Shown here piece after piece: positions 51,220-60,099 of a stretch of 64,000 nt of DNA. The translations under genes were made by a program, and so were the position numbers. The DNA comes from Enterococcus phoeniculicola ATCC BAA-412 (lineage in GTDB: Bacteria > Bacillota > Bacilli > Lactobacillales > Enterococcaceae), in contig NZ_ASWE01000003.1 in the NCBI RefSeq assembly GCF_000407505.1, positions 558,001 to 622,000 on the forward strand, in the 5' to 3' direction. The first letter of the stretch is position 1; the number at the start of each line of letters is the position of its first letter. Under the pieces are notes generated by a model. That model had not been told where the DNA came from and made no database searches. It saw only the letters and a program-made list of their open reading frames with translations.

Positions 51220-52336
51220 GGGAATAAAACTAGTCTTAGGCATCCTTTTGTTTATCGAACCATTTTTCTTTCAGCCGAAGTGGAAGTGGATGTATGGGCT
51301 TCTGTGGCTGCTTGGCATTTCTTTGATTATGACAAAACTGGCAGCAGTAGGGTACGGGTTGTTTTTTCTTATTAATCTCTTTCTCTTTTGGAAATATAAA
51401 CAAAAGACGGTGAGTGTGGGGTGTTTATCAGCCATTGGTTTTTTTTTAGCGTTTGGTTTTCCAGAAAGGGAGAAGATTCTCCTTTTGCTCATGCTTCTCT
51501 CGGTTCATCACGAGCCTGTATTGCCGCAATTGAATCTTCCAATGAGTGTCTTGAGTTATCTGATGGATGGCTTATTTCTGGTTCTTTTTTTCTTGGGAAG
51601 TCCCCTTATGAGCGTTCTTCTTCTCTTTTTGCTGGAACTGTATCTATTCTTTTCTTTTGGTCTATTAAACTACTTGTATCAGGAGACAGATATGGTCTAT
51701 GCTCGATCACTTGATCAAATTATGGCAAACTACATAAATGAGGTAAACGAACTCTATCAGAAAATTCGTGGCTGGCGGCATGATTATCATAATCATTTAC
51801 AAACATTAAATGCGCAGTTAAAAAACCATCAGTACGAGCCTGCACAGACCTATTTATCTTCCTTGGAAGAAAGCCTAGGGGAGATTGATCAGATTGTTCG
51901 TAGTGGAAATACAATCATTGATGCCGTGGTAAACAGTAAGCTTTCATTAGCTGAAACAAAGAATATTCCGATTCATGTAAAAGTGTTTGTGGGAAATCAG
52001 CCAATTGCTCAGGAAGTTGATTTAGTCGTGATTCTTGGGAATTTATTAGATAATGCAATAGAGGCGAATTTAGAAATAGAGGATGCGAGTCAGCAGCTGC
52101 TGCGTGTATATATATCGATTCTTCAGCAACAGCTATATATTTCCGTGACGAATGCTCGTCCACTGACACAAGAAATCTCGCCGGACTATGTCTCAACCAA
52201 AAATGATAAACGAGGTTTAGGAATCAGAAGAATCAATCATCTAGTAGAAACCTATCATGGAATTGTTAATCGGCAATATGAAGAAGGCTTTTTTGTGACA
52301 GAAGTACTTCTTCCACTGGAAATGATTTCAAGCTGA
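51209..52336 (+). CDS. GHKL sensor histidine kinase (AgrC/ComD-like)
   Basis: A 375-residue kinase with about six membrane helices in the first 160 residues and no large extracellular domain. The phosphoacceptor His lies in IRGWRHDYHNHLQTL. The ATPase domain has an N-box VVILGNLLDNAIEANLEI and a glycine motif KRGLGIRRINHLVETY. This layout is typical of kinases sensing peptides or lipid-II-directed antibiotics. It shares 11 bases with the regulator gene. A terminator separates it from the ABC exporter genes, so those have a separate promoter. Confidence 0.88.
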   Translation: MKIEGIKLVLGILLFIEPFFFQPKWKWMYGLLWLLGISLIMTKLAAVGYGLFFLINLFLFWKYKQKTVSVGCLSAIGFFLAFGFPEREKILLLLMLLSVHHEPVLPQLNLPMSVLSYLMDGLFLVLFFLGSPLMSVLLLFLLELYLFFSFGLLNYLYQETDMVYARSLDQIMANYINEVNELYQKIRGWRHDYHNHLQTLNAQLKNHQYEPAQTYLSSLEESLGEIDQIVRSGNTIIDAVVNSKLSLAETKNIPIHVKVFVGNQPIAQEVDLVVILGNLLDNAIEANLEIEDASQQLLRVYISILQQQLYISVTNARPLTQEISPDYVSTKNDKRGLGIRRINHLVETYHGIVNRQYEEGFFVTEVLLPLEMISS

Positions 52337-52350
52337 CGGTTCACGAATAG

Positions 52351-52387
52351 AAATAAACCATTCACGTATTAATGGTTTATTTTTTTA
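52351..52387 (+). terminator. Terminator between kinase and ABC exporter genes
   Basis: AAATAAACCATT / AATGGTTTATTT stem with an eight-base loop and a T run. Confidence 0.8.
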
Positions 52388-52420
52388 TAGATGCAGTATG
52401 CTGAAGGGGAGGTGAGTGAA

Positions 52421-54214
52421 ATGAAGGAAGGATATACACTAAAAGAAAATTTTTTTTGGTATTTTAAACAGGTTAAGCAATGGTTTCCTATTCTAATGAT
52501 TAAACTATTTTTAGGGACACTACTCTTTGCGGCAGCAAGTTTTTTAGAAATTTTACTTCCAACAATGTTGGTAAAAGGAATGGTTCAGCTGATTCCTTTA
52601 AAAGAGCTGCTATTTCAGCTTATTGTCATAGGCGGAGCCATTGGGCTTACTCGAGCCCTTTTGTCAGAGCTTGAGAATCGGACAACAGCTCATCAAATTA
52701 CAGTGCGAAGTACGTTAGGACGGAAAATTACGGATACTTTTTTAAGTATGCCTTATGATTTTTTAATTGAGTCAAAAACAAGGCGTGAATATAAAAAGGC
52801 AACAGATAATGCAACAAGTACAAACCAATCTGGCGCAGAAGCCTTTTATACGGTGTGTTACCAATTGATAAAAAACTGTGTAACCATCCTTATTTTTGGT
52901 TTAACTATTTCTTATTTTTCTCCGCTGTTGTTTTTAGTTGTCGTTCTAGCGAGTCTAGCCAATTATTTTGGGTTAAAAAGAGTGCTCAAAAAGCGTATTC
53001 AGCAAAAAACAGCGTTAGCTAAGTTAGCGATGCGTCGTTCATACTTAGAACGGATTTCGTATCAAATAGAAGCAGCAAAAGATTTACGACTCTATCCGAC
53101 GGGCCCTTGGTTAGAAGAGGAAATGACAATAACGGTAGAACAGATTATGCTGTTAAAACAATCATATAGCTCCACAGTGTTTTTTACTAAGCTAGTAAAG
53201 TCTGTTGGCTTATTTTTCCAAACGATTATTTCTTACGGCTATCTTGTATGGGGAATCTTTCAGCAGATTCTTTCTTTAACTGAGTTTACCTTATATGCTT
53301 CTATGATTGCCCGGCTAAATCAGTTGGCAGAACAATTAGTCAATGATGTTTATCTTTTACAACAAGCTAATAGCGATTTAAATGATTACCGGCAATGGAT
53401 TGATACATATGGAAAGCCAACTGCCAAACAGCTACAAGAAACAGATTGGGGTGAAGAGCTGACACTCTCATTTGAGGATGTTTCTTATTGTTATTCAGGA
53501 AATACAGAACCTACGATAAAGAATCTATCTTTTACGTTGCAACAAGGACAGAAAGTTGCTTTAGTGGGTGCAAACGGTGCTGGCAAAACAACGATTGTGA
53601 ACTTATTAACGGGCTTGTTGACGCCAACAACTGGCAGGATTTTGGTAAATGGGCAAGATATACAGACAATTGATAAAGAAGAGTATTATGCACATATTTC
53701 TCCTGTCTTTCAAGAGAGCATTGTGTTAGCGACATCTTTGGGCCAAAATATTGCTTTGCAGGAGAACTATTCTGAGGAGCGTGTCTGGGATGCATTAAAG
53801 AAAGCTGGCATTGATCAGAGAATTCGTCAACTAGACCTTGGGCTGGAAACAGAACTAACTCGTTATTTATATGAAGATGGCATTGAGCTTTCTGGAGGAG
53901 AGACACAAAGATTAATGCTAGCACGCGCCTTATACAAGGGGGCGGAAATTCTTGTGTTGGATGAACCGACTGCGGCGTTGGATGCTTTGGCAGAAGAAGA
54001 GATGTACAAGCAATATAACGAAATGACAAAAGAAAAAGCAAGCCTGTTTATTTCTCATCGCCTAGCCTCTACTCGTTTTTGTGATGAAATTTTATTTATC
54101 AAAGAGGGAAGACTAGTAGAACAAGGAACACACCGAGAGCTGCTACAGGCTGGAAACGCGTATGCACAAATGTATGAGGTACAAAGTCACTATTATAAGG
54201 AGGAGCAAAAATGA
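52421..54214 (+). CDS. ABC exporter half-transporter (type I, subunit 1)
   Basis: A 597-residue fused membrane/ATPase protein. About five to six helices lie in residues 20-310. The ATPase has Walker A VGANGAGKTT, Q-loop ISPVFQES, signature LSGGETQRLMLARAL, Walker B EILVLDEPTAALD and H-loop FISHRL. It lacks an N-terminal C39 peptidase, so it is not a leader-cleaving bacteriocin exporter. ATG at 52421 with GGGGAGGTG; the frame from 52391 lacks a site. It overlaps the next half-transporter gene by four bases, predicting a heterodimer. The cargo is unknown; resistance to or export of a peptide is a fair guess given the adjacent peptide-type two-component system. Confidence 0.86.
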   Translation: MKEGYTLKENFFWYFKQVKQWFPILMIKLFLGTLLFAAASFLEILLPTMLVKGMVQLIPLKELLFQLIVIGGAIGLTRALLSELENRTTAHQITVRSTLGRKITDTFLSMPYDFLIESKTRREYKKATDNATSTNQSGAEAFYTVCYQLIKNCVTILIFGLTISYFSPLLFLVVVLASLANYFGLKRVLKKRIQQKTALAKLAMRRSYLERISYQIEAAKDLRLYPTGPWLEEEMTITVEQIMLLKQSYSSTVFFTKLVKSVGLFFQTIISYGYLVWGIFQQILSLTEFTLYASMIARLNQLAEQLVNDVYLLQQANSDLNDYRQWIDTYGKPTAKQLQETDWGEELTLSFEDVSYCYSGNTEPTIKNLSFTLQQGQKVALVGANGAGKTTIVNLLTGLLTPTTGRILVNGQDIQTIDKEEYYAHISPVFQESIVLATSLGQNIALQENYSEERVWDALKKAGIDQRIRQLDLGLETELTRYLYEDGIELSGGETQRLMLARALYKGAEILVLDEPTAALDALAEEEMYKQYNEMTKEKASLFISHRLASTRFCDEILFIKEGRLVEQGTHRELLQAGNAYAQMYEVQSHYYKEEQK

Positions 54215-56076
54215 GTCAGCTATTCCAGCAATATAAGAAAGTTATTTTACTAATTTATCAGATGGAAAAAAAGACTTTCCTCTACTCCTTTCTTTTTTCA
54301 TTTACACAAGTTCTTTTTCCGTATCTCTCTTTATGGCTGACTGCTCGAACCGTTTCGTTGCTAGCTGAGGGTATCTCTTTTCAAATGATTTTTAAAGAAG
54401 TTCTGTTTTATTCGTTCCTCCTGTTTCTTGACAATATTGCTATGAGCTTTTTTGAAAAGAAACGCTCGGATGTGGAAGAAAGACTTCAATTAAGTTTGAA
54501 TCAAGCAATTACCAATAAACTACTAAAAATTAGCTATTATCAGCTTCAAGATCCTAGCCTGCGGACAAATTATCAGCGAGCAAAAGAAGGAACCAATTAT
54601 AATGGGGGAATTTATACATTTGTTCATAGTATGATGGATGCATTTTTCAATGCTGTCGTAGGAATTATTTTAGGTATTTTGACCTTAATACAGCTTTATG
54701 GAGGAAAGACACAGAACACGCATCGTCTTGCACAATGGAGTAACAGCGGTGTACTTATAGGGTTGATTATTGGTCTTCTAGTAGTGTCTATTATTATCAA
54801 TGGTTACTATTCAATTAAAAGCAATCGAGTACAGCAGCAAGCATTTAAAGAGATTACTTTTATTAACCGAATGTTTAGTTATTACTATGAGACTGTTGAA
54901 AATTATCGAAATGGTTCTTTTTTCCGATTGTATCAGGTAAAAGACTACTTTCTTCACTTAATTAAACAATTTGATCTCCAAACCTTTCAATTGTTCAAAA
55001 AAATTTCAAAAAAGAATAGTCGATATCAGACGATTAATCAAACAGTAACCATTTTTACTAGCACCTGTATTTATGGATTGATTGGTGTAAAGGCTTATTA
55101 TGAGGCAATTGAGATTGGTGAGATTATTTTATTTTCCGGTTACTTTCTTCAATTTATTCAAGGAATTAATCAAGTGTTTAACAGTTTTGTAGTGAGCAAT
55201 TCAATTGTTCAGTATTTGGATTTTTACTATGATTTCTTAGAAATGGATGAACAAACCTCTGGAACATTACCAATTGAAAAACGAAATGATAATGAGTATA
55301 TTATTGCCTTTCATGATGTAAGTTTTAGGTATCCTAAAAGCCACAGCTGGGCACTGCGACATGTTTCATTTCAACTGTCAGTCGGTGAAAAGACTGCAAT
55401 TGTAGGCCCTAATGGTTCTGGGAAAACGACTCTGGTAAAGCTGATTTGTCGATTATATCCCGTAACTGAAGGGAAAATTACATTAAACGGAATAGAAATT
55501 GAGAAATACGATCCAGAAGAGTATCGACAGATAGTCGGGGTTGTTTTTCAGGACTTTAAGTTGCTGTCATTTCCCTTGGCAGACAATGTGGCTACTAGTA
55601 AGCAACCAAATGAAGAGCGGGTGAAAGAGGGACTAAATGTGGCAGGGATTTATGAACGAGTAGAACGGCTTCCCAAGGGGATGAAAACGACTCTGTATCG
55701 GAATTTAGATTCAGATGGGGTAGATATTTCAGGTGGTGAAGCACAAAAAATTGCGATTGCAAGAGCGTGGTATAAAAACTCTCCCTTTGTTATATTGGAT
55801 GAGCCAACAAGCGCATTGGATCCTTATTCAGAATATGAGATTTATAAACGATTTGATGAGCTGGTACAGGAAAAAACGTCCATCTATATTTCACATAGAA
55901 TGAGTTCTGCTAAACTTAGTCAACGAATTCTGGTCTTTGATAACGGACAGATTAAAGAACAAGGAACTCATAATCAATTGCTGAAGGAAAATGGACTCTA
56001 TGCTCGCCTATTTAATGCGCAAGCCCAATATTATAGAGAAGAACAGGATGAAAAAAATCTCTCACTATTTTTGTAA
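54211..56076 (+). CDS. ABC exporter half-transporter (type I, subunit 2)
   Basis: A 621-residue partner of the preceding gene. Helices lie in the first 340 residues. The ATPase has Walker A GPNGSGKTT, Q-loop VGVVFQDFKLLSFPLADN, signature ISGGEAQKIAIARAW, Walker B FVILDEPTSALDP and H-loop YISHRMSS. Both subunits keep the Glu after Walker B, so both ATP sites may be active. ATG at 54211 sits in the stop overlap of subunit 1, with AAGGAGGAG upstream. Confidence 0.86.
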   Translation: MSQLFQQYKKVILLIYQMEKKTFLYSFLFSFTQVLFPYLSLWLTARTVSLLAEGISFQMIFKEVLFYSFLLFLDNIAMSFFEKKRSDVEERLQLSLNQAITNKLLKISYYQLQDPSLRTNYQRAKEGTNYNGGIYTFVHSMMDAFFNAVVGIILGILTLIQLYGGKTQNTHRLAQWSNSGVLIGLIIGLLVVSIIINGYYSIKSNRVQQQAFKEITFINRMFSYYYETVENYRNGSFFRLYQVKDYFLHLIKQFDLQTFQLFKKISKKNSRYQTINQTVTIFTSTCIYGLIGVKAYYEAIEIGEIILFSGYFLQFIQGINQVFNSFVVSNSIVQYLDFYYDFLEMDEQTSGTLPIEKRNDNEYIIAFHDVSFRYPKSHSWALRHVSFQLSVGEKTAIVGPNGSGKTTLVKLICRLYPVTEGKITLNGIEIEKYDPEEYRQIVGVVFQDFKLLSFPLADNVATSKQPNEERVKEGLNVAGIYERVERLPKGMKTTLYRNLDSDGVDISGGEAQKIAIARAWYKNSPFVILDEPTSALDPYSEYEIYKRFDELVQEKTSIYISHRMSSAKLSQRILVFDNGQIKEQGTHNQLLKENGLYARLFNAQAQYYREEQDEKNLSLFL

Positions 56077-56433
56077 AAGTATATGAGCGTGTGAACAAGC
56101 TCTTTTTTACCACTATTTACTCAGTTTTTTTACGAGGGCTGGAAGTAACTATCATGGTTATGACTGGCTCTTTTTTTTTGACTTTATTTTTATTAAATGA
56201 AGTAGAAAGAAAAAAAGGGAGGAAAGATGTCTTGAAAGCTTAATATAAAAGCGTTTAAGCTTGATTTTTTAAATTTTTATGTCGTAAGTACATAATATTA
56301 TTTTTTTTGTGGACTATTCTTTCTCTCCAAGCACATCGTTAGAAAGCATAAGCGTATGCCGAATTGACGGTGTTTCATCTGTGGTGATAATATTTTCTCA
56401 GGTTAACCAGAAATTATTAATGGAGGTGAGAAA
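56077..56433. other. Gap with weak terminators upstream of the YheO-type regulator
   Basis: GAGC…GCTC plus six T (56085-56108) is a weak terminator for the exporter genes, and another T9 run follows at 56171-56179 after an imperfect dyad. A 29-codon frame (56154-56243) with a hydrophobic core and basic tail is present but overlaps these signals. I see no convincing promoter motif for the next gene. Confidence 0.4.
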
Positions 56434-57111
56434 ATGCTGCAAGTTGATAAAGTACTGGACTTATCAACATTGGTTGATTTTCTAGCAGAAGTTTTGGGGA
56501 AAAGAACCGAAATCGTCTTACATGATCTTAAGGATGTAACTACGTCCATTGTTTACATAAAGAATGGAGAACTAACCGGTCGTACCTTAGGTCAAGCGAC
56601 GACAGATTTTTCCTTACGACTAATTGAAAGCGGAAACACAAAAAAAGTTCCCTACATAACAAATTATATGGGAAAAGACTTAAAAGGAAAGCTGTTTACT
56701 TCCTCTACATTTTTTATTAAAAATTTTGAGGAGGATTTAATTGGCTTGCTGTGTATCAATACAGATACTTCTGAGGTGACCACTGCAATAGAGTTACTAA
56801 AATCAATGCAGCCAAGATGTTTTTATGAACAAGAACCAGTAGTAAACAAGTCAAAAGAGCAAACACAGCTTCAAGAAGTTTTACAAGGAAACCCTAAAGA
56901 AATTATTCAAATGACGGTAGAAAGAGTGATGTCGGATACAACGATTCCTTTTTCTAGGCTAACTGCGGAAGAAAAATTAATTATTTTTGAACGCTTAAAT
57001 CGTGAAGGTATTTTTTTAATGAAAAAATCTGTCGAACGATTAGCTGAGATTTTTCAAATTTCAATCCCCTCTTGCTATCGTTACATTCGAAAAATAAAAA
57101 AGGAAAGTTGA
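56434..57111 (+). CDS. YheO/DauR-type transcriptional regulator (PAS-like plus HTH)
   Basis: A 225-residue regulator. The N-terminal YheO-like PAS domain (about 10-125) reads LVDFLAEVLGKRTEIVLHDLKD and SSTFFIKNFEEDLIGLLCINTD. The C-terminal HTH (about 170-222) has LTAEEKLIIFERLNREGIFLMKKSVERLAEIFQISIPSCYRYI. Family members such as DauR control amino-acid catabolic genes. ATG at 56434 follows ATGGAGGTGAG. Its TGA overlaps the ATG of the RidA gene, so it heads a four-gene operon. Confidence 0.86.
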   Translation: MLQVDKVLDLSTLVDFLAEVLGKRTEIVLHDLKDVTTSIVYIKNGELTGRTLGQATTDFSLRLIESGNTKKVPYITNYMGKDLKGKLFTSSTFFIKNFEEDLIGLLCINTDTSEVTTAIELLKSMQPRCFYEQEPVVNKSKEQTQLQEVLQGNPKEIIQMTVERVMSDTTIPFSRLTAEEKLIIFERLNREGIFLMKKSVERLAEIFQISIPSCYRYIRKIKKES

Positions 57112-57455
57112 TGAATAAGCCTATGTATTCAGTCATTATAAAAAAGAATGGTCTTTATTCTATATCAGGTCAGTTACCTGTAAACGAAGAAGGTGTAGTC
57201 ATAGGAGACTTGTACCAGCAAACAAAACAGTCTCTGCAAAATATAGAGGCTATTTTGCTGGCGAATAATTTAAAAAAAGACTCAATCTTTAAAATGGGTA
57301 TATTTACTACAGAAATGGATCAGTTAGAGGTTATTAATCGTGCATATATGGAGTTTTTTGAATCTGTAGAAATAATGCCAAGTCGTTCAGCTGTTGGAAT
57401 AAATTCGTTAGTTAAGAAAAGTTTGATTGAGATAGATTGTTTAGGATTTTTCTAG
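57111..57455 (+). CDS. RidA-family protein (YjgF/YER057c)
   Basis: A 114-residue protein, slightly shorter than usual RidA (about 125). Family pattern: LYSISGQLPVNEEGVVIGDLYQQTKQSLQNIEAIL, then MGIFTTEMDQLEVINRAYMEFF and a C-terminal PSRSAVGINSLVKKSLIEIDCLG, with the Arg that binds the substrate carboxylate in PSRSAV. RidA hydrolyses reactive 2-aminoacrylate and other enamines released by PLP enzymes. A C-S lyase in the same operon makes just such an intermediate. ATG at 57111 is shared with the upstream stop (TGATG). Confidence 0.88.
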   Translation: MNKPMYSVIIKKNGLYSISGQLPVNEEGVVIGDLYQQTKQSLQNIEAILLANNLKKDSIFKMGIFTTEMDQLEVINRAYMEFFESVEIMPSRSAVGINSLVKKSLIEIDCLGFF

Positions 57456-57465
57456 GAGGGAAAAA

Positions 57466-58833
57466 ATGGGGAAAACAAAAGAAAAGGCATCTAGTCCATA
57501 TTCATTAATTATCATTGCGGTACTTGTTCTTTATGTACTGTCGTTTATTATTCCATCAGGAACCTATGAAAGAATTGACGGAATTGTAAATCCGGAAAAG
57601 TTTGAATTTATTACAAAACAATTTTTAACCCCTTGGAAGCTAATCGGACTTTTGGGAGGTGCTGCTGCAGAACAGTTTGGCACATTATGGATTAATATGT
57701 TTGTCACAGGTGGAACGTTAGCGATTATGACGGAAACAGGTGTATTAGATAGAATCATTACCGCTATTGTAGAAAAATTACAGAATAAAGCATTAGTACT
57801 TGTTCCATTTTTTTCTCTATTTATGTTTTTAACAGGAATGGTAGGTACATTTATTAATTCAGCACTTGCATTATTGCCGATAGGTCTTTTGATAGCAAAA
57901 AAACTAAAAGTAGATAATATCTTTGCTTTTGGGATTATCTTTTTGTCTTCGTGGGCAGGTCTATGGATGTCAGGAATTAATCCGGTTGCATTACCACTTG
58001 CTCAAGAAATAGCGGGTGTGCCTCCATTTTCTGGGGTATCATTTCGTACGTTGTTTGCACTTATCGTGATTGTAGTCATCATCTTATATCTCGTCTGGTA
58101 TGCAAGAAGAGTTAGAAAAAATCCGGAAAAAACCTTTATGAACAAAATTACATTGAATGAGGTTCATAAAGAAATTGCAAATAAAGGACAGGCAAAAACA
58201 AGTGACTTGTTTGCTTGTATTGTCTTTCTAGGGGGGATTTTATTTTTTGGGATTGGGACTATTTTATGGAAGTTTGGAACAAGTGAGTTTACAGGTACGA
58301 TGCTAGTGATTGGTATCTTTGCTTCAATTGCTACAAAATTGACTTTCCCGAAAGCGATGCAATATTTTACAAAAGGCGCGGCGAGTATGATGGTTCCCGT
58401 ATTGATTTTGTTTTTCTCGCAAGGCTTGTCTATCATTTTGACTCAAACATCAATTACGGATACACTTATTTATTTTCTGGCAATGCCGTTAAAGCCGCTA
58501 GGTGGAATTGCAGGAGGATTAGGGATATTTGGTATCAATAGTTTAATTAATATGATATTGTATGCGTTTGTTCCGCATGTAGCAATGGTTATGCCTATTA
58601 TGGCTCCCTTAGCTTCAGCTATTCATGTGGCACCAGATACCGCAGTACTAGCTGTTCAATATGGTGCAGGGATTACTGATTTTATAACCCCTTTTAATGG
58701 AGTGATGTTAGCAGGTCTTGCTATTGTTGGGGTGAAGTATAAAGAGTGGATGAAATTTATTCTCCCAATCACCTGTATTATAGGAATCATCATGATTGTC
58801 GCTTTAATTATCGCAGGAACATTAGGAATGTAG
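57466..58833 (+). CDS. YfcC-family (DcuC-like) membrane transporter
   Basis: A 455-residue membrane protein with about 11-12 helices, of the YfcC/C4-dicarboxylate anaerobic carrier superfamily. Typical segments are YVLSFIIPSGTYERI at the N-terminus, GMVGTFINSALALLPIGLLIAKKL, and the second-half FFSQGLSIILTQTSITDTL and AVQYGAGITDFITPFNGVML. Many members next to amino-acid enzymes import amino acids or peptides. The neighbouring C-S lyase suggests a sulfur amino acid or related compound. ATG at 57466 with TAGGAGGG. Confidence 0.84.
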   Translation: MGKTKEKASSPYSLIIIAVLVLYVLSFIIPSGTYERIDGIVNPEKFEFITKQFLTPWKLIGLLGGAAAEQFGTLWINMFVTGGTLAIMTETGVLDRIITAIVEKLQNKALVLVPFFSLFMFLTGMVGTFINSALALLPIGLLIAKKLKVDNIFAFGIIFLSSWAGLWMSGINPVALPLAQEIAGVPPFSGVSFRTLFALIVIVVIILYLVWYARRVRKNPEKTFMNKITLNEVHKEIANKGQAKTSDLFACIVFLGGILFFGIGTILWKFGTSEFTGTMLVIGIFASIATKLTFPKAMQYFTKGAASMMVPVLILFFSQGLSIILTQTSITDTLIYFLAMPLKPLGGIAGGLGIFGINSLINMILYAFVPHVAMVMPIMAPLASAIHVAPDTAVLAVQYGAGITDFITPFNGVMLAGLAIVGVKYKEWMKFILPITCIIGIIMIVALIIAGTLGM

Positions 58834-58844
58834 GAGGAAAAATA

Positions 58845-60011
58845 ATGTATAATTTTGATAAAACAATGAATCGAAAAGACCTAAATGCAATTAAATTTGT
58901 CCCACAAATAAAAGAACAAGAAGGTGCACTTCCTTTTTGGATAGCAGATATGGATTTTGTTTGTTCAGACGGAATCAAAGAGGGACTGATTAAACGGACA
59001 CAAGAAGCTAATTATGGTTATACAAAACCAAGAAAAGAATATTTTACTTCTATCGTAAATTGGATGGAAAAGCGTCACAATTGGCAGATAGAACCAGAAT
59101 GGATTGTTCCAAATCCGGGAATCGTTGCAGCGATGGGCTTTGTTTTTAAAGTATTTGCTGAACCAGGAGATAAGGTTCTTATTCAAACACCTGTCTATCA
59201 TATGTTTTCTCACATGATTGAAGTATCTGGGGGAATAGTGATTAATAGCGAGTTGAGGTTAACAGATGGTCGCTATCAGATTGATTTTGATGATTTTGAG
59301 AAAAAAGCGTCTGATCCCAAGGTGAAATTATTCTACCTTTGTAATCCTCATAATCCGACAAGCAATGTTTGGACTGTGGAAGAGCTGAAAAAGCTAGGAG
59401 AGATTTGTGTAAAGCATGATGTTCTCATATTTTCTGACGATATTCATCATGATCTCATTATGCCTACTTATCAATATACACCAATTACTAAGGTTGATAC
59501 ACGTTTCAAAGATATATCAATTATCGCCACTGCCCCAAACAAAACATTCAATATTGCAGGATTTAAAACAGGAAATATTATTATTGAAAATGAAGAATTG
59601 CGTTCCGCTTATCAAAAGTATACTAATCAGCAACGTTGGCAAGGGTTAAGTATCTCTTCAATTGAAGCAAATATCGCCGCCTATGGAAATAGTGATGAGT
59701 GGTATGAAGAAATGTTAGCGTATGTCATAGAAAACAATCGTTTTTTTGATACGTATGTGAAAGAAAATATACCATTACTGCAGACTTATACACATGAAGC
59801 TACCTATTTGAAATGGATAGATTTTACTAAATTAGGTTTTTCTGATAAAGAGTTAAACCAGTTTTTATTGAATGAAGCTCGAGTGTGGCTTAATGCAGGA
59901 CAATCATTTGGGGAAGGCGGAAGAGGTTTTATGCGTTTTAATATTGCTACCTCCAGAGAAATGATTCATGCAGGATTACAGCGAATAAAAAATGCGGTTG
60001 ATGCAATTTAA
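58845..60011 (+). CDS. PatB/MalY-type C-S beta-lyase (PLP aminotransferase fold)
   Basis: A 388-residue fold-type I PLP enzyme. Features: N-terminal ALPFWIADMDFVCSDGIKEGL, NPGIVAAMGFVFKVF, LCNPHNPTSNVWT, SDDIHHDLIM, and the PLP-Lys in ATAPNKTFNIAGFKTGNIII; the C-terminal RGFMRFNIATSREM holds the carboxylate-binding Arg. PatB/MalY enzymes cleave cystathionine, cysteine or related thioethers to a thiol, pyruvate and ammonia via aminoacrylate. ATG at 58845 with TAGGAGG; the longer frame from 58746 lies within the transporter gene. It is last in the operon with RidA and the transporter. Confidence 0.9.
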   Translation: MYNFDKTMNRKDLNAIKFVPQIKEQEGALPFWIADMDFVCSDGIKEGLIKRTQEANYGYTKPRKEYFTSIVNWMEKRHNWQIEPEWIVPNPGIVAAMGFVFKVFAEPGDKVLIQTPVYHMFSHMIEVSGGIVINSELRLTDGRYQIDFDDFEKKASDPKVKLFYLCNPHNPTSNVWTVEELKKLGEICVKHDVLIFSDDIHHDLIMPTYQYTPITKVDTRFKDISIIATAPNKTFNIAGFKTGNIIIENEELRSAYQKYTNQQRWQGLSISSIEANIAAYGNSDEWYEEMLAYVIENNRFFDTYVKENIPLLQTYTHEATYLKWIDFTKLGFSDKELNQFLLNEARVWLNAGQSFGEGGRGFMRFNIATSREMIHAGLQRIKNAVDAI

Positions 60012-60035
60012 ACAGTATAAATAAACCCAAAAGAG

Positions 60036-60085
60036 GGGATTTCTAAGAAGCTCATTTGATGAACTTTCTAGAAATCCCTATTTTT
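60036..60085 (+). terminator. Terminator after the C-S lyase gene
   Basis: GGGATTTCTA…TAGAAATCCC long stem with one or two mismatches and a TTG loop, then TATTTTT. It also faces the convergent Mga-type gene. Confidence 0.82.
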
Positions 60086-60099
60086 AGTGGCTGAGCGAA

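Noticed and set aside
53532-54041. 169-residue minus-strand frame within the ABC exporter gene
   Set aside because: Shadow of the ATPase domain coding region on the other strand.
56154-56243. 29-codon frame with a hydrophobic core and basic tail (possible small toxin or membrane peptide)
   Set aside because: It overlaps T runs and terminator-like sequence, has only a weak GGAAGT start signal, and there is no antisense RNA promoter pattern that would support a type I toxin.
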